The position numbers were made by a program, and so were the translations under genes. Shown here one piece after another: positions 51,083 through 57,614 of a stretch of 57,614 bases of DNA; positions within the stretch are counted from its first letter, which is position 1; the number at the start of each line of letters is the position of its first letter. The stretch is from an uncultured Bacteroidaceae bacterium. GTDB taxonomy: Bacteria; Bacteroidota; Bacteroidia; Bacteroidales; Bacteroidaceae. The notes under the pieces were generated by a model that did no database searches, was not told where the DNA came from, and saw nothing but the letters and a program-made list of their open reading frames with translations. The stretch spans positions 1-57,614 of the forward strand of contig CAJGDX010000003.1 in the NCBI GenBank assembly GCA_904502185.1, read 5' to 3'.

Positions 51083-52257
51083 TTTCGGTTATTTAGTAAT
51101 ATGAAATTCGTGCGTATTAAGAGTGTTGCCGCAAATATGTACAGCGGCATTGGTATATACTGTGGCAGCAACGGAGCCGACACAATGAAGAGCAGCACCA
51201 TTGACGACTGCAACCACAGTACCCGCGGCTTGCGGCCTTTTACAATGCAATAGATGTATACCGGAAGTATCAGCAACGGCAGTGGATTGAGCAGAATAAT
51301 CAGCAGATTGCTGCCCACTGTCGGGTGCTGCGAAAAGAGCAGCATGTATGCAACGAGTAGGCCTGCAACACCCTGCGCAGTCATCAGCAGCAGATCTACG
51401 CCCCAGTAAATTCTTTTCGTACGATGCTCAACGACAGCAACCAATATCACCAGCAACAGCAGTATGACGAAGAAGAGAGTCGGGGTGAACCACGATGCAG
51501 CCTCGCTGTCGGCAGGAACAGCCTCTATCAGTGTCTCTGTCCGCGCAAGAAGTGGCAGGATGCTGTCGCCACAGACAATGCTTGCAGCCGAGAAGTCGGC
51601 CTGCAATGTAGAGGGAATGAACTGAAGCGTACGTTCATTCTGCAGCGCATCAGCCTCACTGCCCAGCAACAGGTCTATTCCGAAACTGTACCATGGCGAA
51701 ACGGCTGTAAAACGATGCACCGTGCTGCGGAAAGAGTCCTGTTTGCCGTCACTCTCGGGATATTTGATGATCGCACCCTCGCCCATCGCAGCTTCAATTA
51801 TGTCCCTTGCCTTGGTTGTGCAGTTGTTGTAGAAATAGTTATATCGGTAGACGCGGTTAGCCGGACGATAATTCTCGCGCAGAAGAGCAAAAAGACGCTC
51901 GCGTTGCAACGAATCCAGCGCAAGTTCCTGCTCCACCACACTCGAGCCGCGCATGGCATACTCCTGAATAAAATAGGGAAATTCAACAATTCCCAACATA
52001 TAATCTGTCTCGCCCGCAACAAATTTCCCCACAAAGTTAGGCTCCGAAAAGTCGAAAACCCCATAATTGAATACTAAATCCAGCCCCTTGTCGGGGTTGC
52101 AGTATCGCAGCGCCGTGTGACCGAAATATGCGTAGACCTCGTCACCGGGCGAACATGTCAGCAAGCTTGCAAACGCACGTTCGCCACCCTTGGCACGCTG
52201 CAAAGGGGCACATATTAAGGCGATAAGTATTATTATGAATATGTTTCGTCTGTTCAT
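51079..52257 (-). CDS. Lnb-like (DUF4105) lipoprotein N-acyltransferase candidate
   Basis: A 392-residue membrane protein. After a signal segment (NIFIIILIALICAPLQ, 5-20) comes the periplasmic DUF4105 domain with YAYFGHTALRY (H47) and FYNNCTTKARDII (C146), the Cys/His pair of a papain-like enzyme. The C-terminal 150 residues hold about four membrane segments. DUF4105 is related to Lnb; Bacteroidetes proteins of this type have been linked to N-acylation of lipoproteins, in place of Lnt. I choose ATG 52257; a frame from 52308 would add 17 residues before the signal. The last 4 bases overlap the phosphatase-like gene. Confidence 0.85.
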   Translation of the reverse strand: MNRRNIFIIILIALICAPLQRAKGGERAFASLLTCSPGDEVYAYFGHTALRYCNPDKGLDLVFNYGVFDFSEPNFVGKFVAGETDYMLGIVEFPYFIQEYAMRGSSVVEQELALDSLQRERLFALLRENYRPANRVYRYNYFYNNCTTKARDIIEAAMGEGAIIKYPESDGKQDSFRSTVHRFTAVSPWYSFGIDLLLGSEADALQNERTLQFIPSTLQADFSAASIVCGDSILPLLARTETLIEAVPADSEAASWFTPTLFFVILLLLVILVAVVEHRTKRIYWGVDLLLMTAQGVAGLLVAYMLLFSQHPTVGSNLLIILLNPLPLLILPVYIYCIVKGRKPRVLWLQSSMVLLFIVSAPLLPQYIPMPLYIFAATLLIRTNFILLNNRK

Positions 52258-52443
52258 TCCTGAAAAAACAATAGACAGCAAGGTCTGCCACCCTGCTGCA
52301 AAAAACATGCAAACTTACACATAAAATTCGAATTACTGAGAAGTTGCTGATGAATTTTAACGCCGACAAAGTACAATACTTAGAATAAATTAAACAAAAA
52401 CTGCACAAACAAACACAAAATGTGCATTTTTGAGCTCTCTTTT

Positions 52444-52474
52444 TGGTATTTAATTAAATTATAAGTACCTTTGC
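52444..52474 (+). promoter_or_regulatory. Bacteroidetes-type promoter of the acyl-CoA ligase gene
   Basis: TTG at 52444-52446, 20 bases, then TACCTTTG at 52467-52474, ending 24 bases before the start at 52499. Boxes and spacing match the consensus well. On the minus strand, TACTTTG near 52370 may serve the Lnb-like gene. Confidence 0.75.
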
Positions 52475-52498
52475 GCCAAACTAATCATAACATTCAAT

Positions 52499-54412
52499 AT
52501 GAAAAAGACATTGGTAGACTTGTTCGAGAACTCTGTAAAGATGTATCCCGACAACACATTCCTGTTGGAAAAGAAAAGCAAGAAATTTGAACCTACAACC
52601 TATAAGGAAACACAGAAACTCGTGTACCGCCTGGGCGCAGGTCTTCAGGCACTGGGTGTGAAGAAAGGCGACACAATGGCTCTTCTCTCAGAGGGCAGAA
52701 ACATGTGGATTATCGGCGAACTTGCCATGTTCTATGCAGGCGCCATCAACGTGCCCCTCTCAATCAAGCTCGAAGAGAGCAACGACCTCATGTTCCGTCT
52801 GATACACGGCGACGTACAATATATCATGGTATCGGGCCAGCAGTTGAAGAAAATCCGTCTTATTAAGGACAAACTGCCCCTGGTAAAACAGATAATCGTA
52901 TTCGACGAGGCCATCGACAACATCAAGGAGTTGCAGGAGAAAGAGATTTCAGCAAGCGACGTCTTTGCACTTGGCGACAAATTCCTTGCCGAGCACACAA
53001 TGGAAGAGTTCCTTGCAGTTGGTAACTCATTGCAGAACGACGACTACGCAACCATCACCTACACATCGGGCACAACAGCCGACCCCAAAGGCGTGGTGCT
53101 GACACACCGCAACTACACAGCCAACGTCGAGCAGTCATGCACACTCGTCGACATCAACGAAAGCTGGCGCACACTCATCATCCTGCCCCTCGACCACTGT
53201 TTCGCACACGTGGTAGGTTTCTACATCATGCTCTCGAAGGGTGCAACAGCAGCCACCGTACAGGTAGGTCGCACACCGCTTGAGACACTGAAGAACATCC
53301 CCTTGAACATCAAGGAGGTTAAGCCCAACTTCATTCTGAGCGTACCCGCATTGGCAAAGACCTTCAAGAAGAACATTGAGAAAGGTATCGCAGCCAAGGG
53401 TGCAAACACAGTGAAACTCTTCGAGTTTGCATTGAAAGTGGCACAGATATACAACGGCGAGAGCAGCCTCGAGTCAAAAGGCATGCGCATATTCCTGAAA
53501 CCCCTTGTAGCACTCTTCGACAAGATTCTCTTCTCTAAGGTGCGCGAGAACTTCGGTGGCAACCTGCGCTTCTTCATCGGTGGCGGTGCGCTTCTCGACA
53601 AAGACCTTCAGAAGTTCTACATGGCAATCGGTATTCCCATGTTCCAGGGCTACGGATTGAGCGAAGCTACCCCCGTAATCTCATCTAACGGCCCCGAGCT
53701 GTTCCGCCTGGGTTCAAGCGGCAAGCTGGTTAAACCCATCGAACTGAAAATCTGCGACAGCGACGGCAAGGAACTCCCCGCAGGCGAGAAGGGCGAGATT
53801 GTAGTAAAAGGCGAGAACGTGATGGCCGGATACTGGAAGAACCCCGACTCCACAGCAGAAACCGTACGCGACGGATACCTGTACACAGGCGACCTCGGCT
53901 ACATGGGCAAAGATGGACTTCTTTACGTCCTCGGCCGCTTCAAGAGCCTTCTCATCGGAAGCGACGGCGAGAAATACAGCCCCGAAGGCATCGAAGAGGC
54001 AATGGTACAGCTCTCACCCTGCATCGACCAGATAATGCTCTACAACAACCAGTCGGCCTACACAACAGCGCTCATCGTCCCCAACAAGGAGAAGCTCGCT
54101 GCAATCGTGAAAGCACAGGGCCTTACAATGGACAGCGAAGAGGGCAAGAAAGCAGCTATCGCAGAGATAGAGAAAGAGGTGAACGCGTTCAAGAAGGGTG
54201 GCGAGCACGCAGCACTCTTCCCCGACCGTTGGTTGCCCAGCACATTTGCAATTCTGCCCGAGCCCTTCACCGAGCAGAACCAGATGATTAACAGCACCAT
54301 GAAGATGGTTCGTGGCAAAATTGAAAAGGCATACGCCGCACGCATCGAACATCTTTACACAGCCGAAGGCAAGCAGATTCTCAACCCCGAGAATATCAAG
54401 TCTTTGGGATAA
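52499..54412 (+). CDS. Long-chain acyl-CoA/ACP ligase (AMP-forming)
   Basis: Activates fatty acids through an acyl-AMP intermediate to acyl-CoA (or acyl-ACP). The 637 aa protein shows the AMP-binding loop YTSGTTADPKGVVLTHRN (188-205), the core GYGLSEATPVIS, and YLYTGDLGYMGKDGLLYVLGRFKSLL with the hinge and C-terminal domain. The absence of a membrane segment fits a peripheral enzyme that takes fatty acid from the inner membrane. Codons are strongly biased, so probably highly expressed. It is monocistronic, with its own promoter and a terminator. Confidence 0.94.
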   Translation: MKKTLVDLFENSVKMYPDNTFLLEKKSKKFEPTTYKETQKLVYRLGAGLQALGVKKGDTMALLSEGRNMWIIGELAMFYAGAINVPLSIKLEESNDLMFRLIHGDVQYIMVSGQQLKKIRLIKDKLPLVKQIIVFDEAIDNIKELQEKEISASDVFALGDKFLAEHTMEEFLAVGNSLQNDDYATITYTSGTTADPKGVVLTHRNYTANVEQSCTLVDINESWRTLIILPLDHCFAHVVGFYIMLSKGATAATVQVGRTPLETLKNIPLNIKEVKPNFILSVPALAKTFKKNIEKGIAAKGANTVKLFEFALKVAQIYNGESSLESKGMRIFLKPLVALFDKILFSKVRENFGGNLRFFIGGGALLDKDLQKFYMAIGIPMFQGYGLSEATPVISSNGPELFRLGSSGKLVKPIELKICDSDGKELPAGEKGEIVVKGENVMAGYWKNPDSTAETVRDGYLYTGDLGYMGKDGLLYVLGRFKSLLIGSDGEKYSPEGIEEAMVQLSPCIDQIMLYNNQSAYTTALIVPNKEKLAAIVKAQGLTMDSEEGKKAAIAEIEKEVNAFKKGGEHAALFPDRWLPSTFAILPEPFTEQNQMINSTMKMVRGKIEKAYAARIEHLYTAEGKQILNPENIKSLG

Positions 54413-54435
54413 TCGATTTTTATAAAACCAACATT

Positions 54436-54472
54436 CAGCCCACACCCCCTCAAAAGGATGTGGGCTGTTTTT
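54436..54472 (+). terminator. Terminator of the acyl-CoA ligase gene
   Basis: CAGCCCACA (54436-54444) pairs with TGTGGGCTG (54459-54467) and a T-run follows. A classic rho-independent form, 23 bases after the stop. Confidence 0.88.
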
Positions 54473-54505
54473 ACATGCCACGCAAGCAAACCTAGCGCCA
54501 CGCAA

Positions 54506-54991
54506 TCAGTTCAGCAGCTGCGGCAACTGCTCAAACGAACAATCGAGCGTCAGTTTTCTATCCCCAACAGAGCGACGGATGGGAACATAATGCTGTGCCA
54601 CATCCAGCGGAAGCCTGCTGTAGAAAGCAGCCCTGATAATTGAAATATTCTTATAGATAGTGTTATTAAAGGGAATTGTAACCTCCTCTATCACACGCTT
54701 GATAACAGTCGGGTTTTTGCGTTTGGAAACCACCCGATAAATACTCTCCAACTCACCGGCATAGTCCGATATACTACCCAGATCCAGGCCCTCGGGATGA
54801 TAAAGAAACAGGACATACAAACTCTTTGCCAAAGGAGGCATAGAAACAATAATATTATAACACTTCGGCAACACCACATTATACTCATCGTCCAACCGCA
54901 CAACATAATTGCTACTGTATCCACATGCAAACTCACGCAGCAGCGCCCTTTCATACTCATAGCAATAGCAACTATAACTGTAATTCATCAT
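54506..54991 (-). CDS. Conserved hypothetical near an ECF remnant
   Basis: A 161-residue protein from ATG 54991 (a frame of 17 more residues exists; the tandem ATG ATG at 54991 is preferred). The N-terminus is Tyr/Cys rich (MMNYSYSCYCYEYERALL), the core contains MPPLAKSLYVLFLYHPEGLDL and NTIYKNISIIRAAFYSRL. I recall small Bacteroidales proteins with the same core ('LAKSLY.LFL.HPEGI'), but no function is known. No signal peptide. It lies 250 bases from, and divergent to, the shortened sigma-like gene at 55242. Confidence 0.75.
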   Translation of the reverse strand: MMNYSYSCYCYEYERALLREFACGYSSNYVVRLDDEYNVVLPKCYNIIVSMPPLAKSLYVLFLYHPEGLDLGSISDYAGELESIYRVVSKRKNPTVIKRVIEEVTIPFNNTIYKNISIIRAAFYSRLPLDVAQHYVPIRRSVGDRKLTLDCSFEQLPQLLN

Positions 54992-55241
54992 CTTACATTC
55001 GTTTTCTATTCGTCCTACTCTACCGCATAGAGTCAAGCACATTTATTTTCCCACACAAGCATAGTATAGCACAAAACCAACCCGCCACACACTACGCGAA
55101 TATTCTTTACATCCAAAGCATCCTTTACACCATATCCCTGCTTAAGAATGCTACAATCTTTTTCACACTTACGCGAACAAAACCATCCGCATCTTTGTTA
55201 CACATAAAAGTTCACAATTTTATGCAAGAAATGTTACAAAG

Positions 55242-55625
55242 ATGAAAGACATTGAATTTCACAAACGACTGGCTGGCGCAATAAAAAGCCTAGAGGTGTA
55301 CACCGACAAGCTCACCATAAACACAGCACAAGCAGATCTACTGATGCAAGAGATTGCGCGATGCCGCAAGCATTTAACCCCGGCGGAATACCCACTGACA
55401 CACAAGATGAGGGAAGAAGATTTCGCACCAGAGAACAACAGCCAACAAACAGGCACCACCCATCTGCCCGACTACCTGCAAGAAGTTTTTGTTTTATATA
55501 TTTCGGGGTACAAATTCCACGAAATTGCAGAGCTTCTGCACATTCCGACAGGCACGGTAAAGAGTCGTATTTATGCTGTAGAGAAAGGGGTTAGAGAGAA
55601 CACCAAAGGAATAAAGAATCATTAA
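55242..55625 (+). CDS. ECF sigma-like protein lacking most of region 2
   Basis: A 127-residue protein whose C-terminal half is a good sigma region 4: LPDYLQEVFVLYISGYKFHEIAELLHIPTGTVKSRIYAVEKGV. The N-terminus LEVYTDKLTINTAQADLLMQEIARCRKHL can be laid over region 2.1 of the ECF factor at 47727 (LHRFAYKLTADRDEANDLLQETSLKAL), but the promoter-melting part of region 2 (the W-rich WMYTIMRNIF and NYRK portion) is missing, replaced by a 40-residue loop. Without it the protein cannot act as a normal sigma. It may be decaying, or work as a region-4-only regulator. The reading frame is intact with a clear start. It precedes wecB by 349 bases. Confidence 0.75.
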   Translation: MKDIEFHKRLAGAIKSLEVYTDKLTINTAQADLLMQEIARCRKHLTPAEYPLTHKMREEDFAPENNSQQTGTTHLPDYLQEVFVLYISGYKFHEIAELLHIPTGTVKSRIYAVEKGVRENTKGIKNH

Positions 55626-55974
55626 AAGCCCCTTTGCCAACATTTGATTTTGCACATCGCAAACACGACATTCCCGCACCTAGCCATCAGTATGCGAAGT
55701 TTATTACTTAACAATTGTAATTTTAATCCAATCGCACATTGTCAATTGCACAAAAAATTTTATATTTGCATGAAATAAAATGGCAAGAATTCAGCAACTG
55801 TCAATTTTATTAAAAACACAATTGTAACCAAGACGCGTTTAACAAAGGCAACAACTTACAAGTCGCATAAATAGTTCAAATCAGGTACAGAGATTTCACA
55901 ACAACCATCAATGTACCACGTAAACAGACTGGAACAAATTATTCAGACAAAAAGTAACTAAAAGATACAAAACA
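55626..55974 (+). promoter_or_regulatory. wecB promoter and long 5' leader
   Basis: 349 bases without a gene. TTG at 55739-55741, 19 bases, then TATATTTG at 55761-55768 make a strong Bacteroidetes promoter. Transcription would start near 55775 and leave a leader of about 200 bases before the wecB start at 55975. Such leaders in capsule loci often carry antitermination sites, but I see no clear terminator hairpin or NusG-like (UpxY) gene here. Confidence 0.65.
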
Positions 55975-57126
55975 ATGAAGAAGATAATGCTCGTGTTCGG
56001 AACACGCCCCGAAGCCATCAAAATGGCACCATTGGTAAAAGAGTTTCAAAAACATCCTGAAACATTCAAAACTATAGTTTGTGTTACTGGACAACATCGC
56101 CAGATGCTTGACCAAGTACTGAATCTGTTCGAAATAACCCCGGACTACGACCTTGACATAATGAAACAAGGCCAGGATTTGTACGACGTAACAGCACGTG
56201 TACTTGTAGGCCTCAGAGATGTGCTCAAAGAATCGCAGCCCGATGTAGTACTCGTTCACGGCGACACAACCACCAGTACCGCATCTGCATTGGCAGCCTT
56301 CTATCAGCAGATACCGGTTGGCCACGTAGAAGCAGGTCTCCGCACCCACAACATCTACAGCCCCTGGCCCGAAGAGATGAACCGTCAGATAACAGGCCGC
56401 ATCGCTGCATACAACTTTGCTCCAACCCCCTTGAGAAAATCTAATCTCCTGCGCGAAGCTGTCGACGAGAAGTCAATCACAGTTACCGGCAACACTGTTA
56501 TCGACGCCCTCTATTGGGTAGTAAACAAGATAAAGAGCGACACCACCCTCAGCGACGAGCTCAAAGGCATTCTTTCTGCATCGGGTTACGACGTAGAGCG
56601 TCTTGCGGGAGGTAAGAAACTTGTGCTCATCACCGGACATCGCCGCGAAAACTTCGGCGACGGTTTTATCAACATGTGCACAGCCATCAAGGATCTCACA
56701 CAGAAATACCCCGACGTAGACTTCGTCTATCCCATGCACCTCAACCCCAACGTGCGCAAACCCATACACGAAGTATTTGGTGAAGACCTCAGCAATCTGG
56801 GCAACATGTTCTTCATTGAGCCACTCGAATACCTCTCATTCGTGTATTTGATGGAGAAATCAACCATTGTCCTCACCGACAGCGGTGGTATACAGGAAGA
56901 GGCTCCCGGCCTTGGCAAGCCCGTGCTTGTGATGCGTGACACCACAGAACGCCCCGAAGCCCTGGAGGCAGGCACCGTAAAACTCGTTGGTACAAACTAC
57001 GACAAGATTGTAGGCGAAGTATCTGCTCTGCTCGACAACCAGGAGTACTACGACACCATGAGCAAGGCTGTCAACCCCTACGGCGACGGATTGGGATGCA
57101 ACAGAATAGTAGAAGCATTAAAATAG
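55975..57126 (+). CDS. wecB: UDP-N-acetylglucosamine 2-epimerase (non-hydrolysing)
   Basis: Converts UDP-GlcNAc to UDP-ManNAc. A GT-B-like fold of 383 aa with the family marks TRPEAIKMAPLVKEF (10-24), VHGDTTTS, GHVEAGLRT, ITGHRRENFG and TDSGGIQEEAPGLGKPVLVMRDTTERPEA, which carry the substrate and allosteric UDP-GlcNAc sites. It is followed after 34 bases by a dehydrogenase that oxidises the product, as in surface polysaccharide pathways. Codons are strongly biased. Confidence 0.96.
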   Translation: MKKIMLVFGTRPEAIKMAPLVKEFQKHPETFKTIVCVTGQHRQMLDQVLNLFEITPDYDLDIMKQGQDLYDVTARVLVGLRDVLKESQPDVVLVHGDTTTSTASALAAFYQQIPVGHVEAGLRTHNIYSPWPEEMNRQITGRIAAYNFAPTPLRKSNLLREAVDEKSITVTGNTVIDALYWVVNKIKSDTTLSDELKGILSASGYDVERLAGGKKLVLITGHRRENFGDGFINMCTAIKDLTQKYPDVDFVYPMHLNPNVRKPIHEVFGEDLSNLGNMFFIEPLEYLSFVYLMEKSTIVLTDSGGIQEEAPGLGKPVLVMRDTTERPEALEAGTVKLVGTNYDKIVGEVSALLDNQEYYDTMSKAVNPYGDGLGCNRIVEALK

Positions 57127-57160
57127 TAATTACAATAAATTTAAAAAATACAAAGCAATT

Positions 57161-57614
57161 ATGAAAGCATGTTTTATGGGATTGGGCTACATCGGCCTTC
57201 CCACAGCAATCATCGCAGCAAAGCACAACATCGATGTTGTAGGTGTCGACATCAATCCCAAAGTTGTTGAAGTAACAAACCAAGGAAAACTTCACATCAT
57301 CGAGCCCGGAATGGAAGAGATGTTGCAGGAAGTTATTGCAACAGGCAAATTCAAGGCCTACACTACCCCTCAGGAAAGTGACGCATACTTTATGGTCGTT
57401 CCCACACCATTCAAAGGCGACCACGAACCCGACGTATCTTACGTAGAATCTGCCACACGCGCAGTATTGCCTCTCCTGAAAGAGGGTGACCTCTATGTAA
57501 TTGAATCAACTTCTCCCATCGGCACAACAGAGATGATGGCAAACATCATTTTCACCGAGCGTCCTGAACTTAAGGATAAGATATATATCGCTTACTGCCC
57601 CGAACGCGTATTGC
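57161..57614 (+). CDS. wecC: UDP-N-acetyl-D-mannosamine dehydrogenase, partial
   Basis: The first 151 codons only; the gene runs off the window end. The translation opens MKACFMGLGYIGLPTAIIAA, with the NAD loop GLGYIGLP and later VVPTPFKGDHEPDVSYVESA and STSPIGTTEMM, typical of the UDP-glucose/UDP-ManNAc dehydrogenase family. Its place 34 bases after wecB favours WecC: oxidation of UDP-ManNAc to UDP-ManNAc uronic acid for a surface polysaccharide. Confidence 0.92.
   Translation, partial: MKACFMGLGYIGLPTAIIAAKHNIDVVGVDINPKVVEVTNQGKLHIIEPGMEEMLQEVIATGKFKAYTTPQESDAYFMVVPTPFKGDHEPDVSYVESATRAVLPLLKEGDLYVIESTSPIGTTEMMANIIFTERPELKDKIYIAYCPERVL

Noticed and set aside
54925..55245. A 106-residue frame ending at the sigma-like start
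   Set aside because: Very rich in His, Asn, Ser and Tyr, overlaps the 5' part of the hypothetical gene on the other strand and has no domain; the ATGA overlap with 55242 looks accidental.

Overview
The window is chromosomal DNA from a member of the Bacteroidales (Bacteroidaceae/Prevotellaceae-like; genus not resolved). The evidence is consistent across the whole stretch: promoters of the Bacteroidetes type (TTG, about 19-21 bases, TAnnTTTG) instead of -35/-10 boxes, little Shine-Dalgarno sequence before starts, SPII lipoproteins, a type IX secretion (T9SS) plug protein, a short T9SS-like C-terminal tail on a fucosidase, a receiver-less sigma-54 activator next to lptE/secG, and the fur-like/purA/zinc-protease/hisS and coaX/outer-membrane/TPR/lptC/CNNM/ppiD gene orders. 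I see no insertion sequence, prophage, integrase, CRISPR array or rRNA; one tRNA is present.

Layout. 1-8.4 kb: uvrA (zinc module 1 eroded); an operon of a sigma-54 activator, lptE, a TPR protein and secG; cca; a convergent glycerophosphodiesterase lipoprotein. 8.4-15.1 kb: tRNA-Arg(CCT), a secreted TPR protein, a minimal AraC-type regulator, a DNA alkylation repair-like protein, then fur-like, purA, a membrane zinc protease and hisS. 15.2-20.3 kb: a secreted GH95 fucosidase with two N-terminal modules, and a RecD2/Pif1-like helicase. 20.3-25.2 kb: an unknown membrane-anchored protein, a DUF3822 protein, rsmD, a DivIC/FtsB protein, a small membrane protein, and an ABC-type ATPase paired with a DUF4435/TOPRIM-like protein. 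25.2-32.9 kb, all on the minus strand: coaX, a barrel protein, a TPR protein, lptC, a CNNM/CBS protein, then ppiD. 33.2-40.5 kb: a FAD dehydrogenase, hpt, a WYL regulator, two small unknown genes, a DsbA-like protein, nnr and a lipoprotein. 40.7-45.6 kb: a rhodanese lipoprotein heading a sialic-acid operon (nanA, AGE epimerase, MFS transporter, nanM). 45.8-57.6 kb: a His-repeat protein, manC, an ECF sigma factor, an operon of Lnb-like acyltransferase, pseudo-phosphatase and T9SS plug, an acyl-CoA ligase, an unknown gene, an ECF remnant with no usable region 2, then wecB and the start of wecC.

How the genes fit together. Envelope building recurs: LptE and LptC (LPS export), SecG and PpiD (protein export and folding), the T9SS plug, Lnb-like lipoprotein N-acylation, and nucleotide-sugar supply by ManC and WecB/WecC. 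Host-glycan use is the second theme: the GH95 enzyme releases terminal fucose, and the nan operon imports and degrades sialic acid to ManNAc and then GlcNAc. The rest is housekeeping (translation, purines, CoA, NAD(P)HX repair, DNA repair).

The best candidate for a poorly described system is the ATPase/DUF4435 pair at 23.2-25.2 kb. Its two-part architecture matches the PARIS (AriA/AriB) anti-phage type, but it lies in what looks like a housekeeping neighbourhood, directly after a division gene and a small membrane protein. Secondary candidates are the ECF sigma remnant before wecB, the catalytically eroded alkaline-phosphatase-fold protein in the Lnb/T9SS-plug operon, and a hairpin that holds the probable lptC start codon in its loop.
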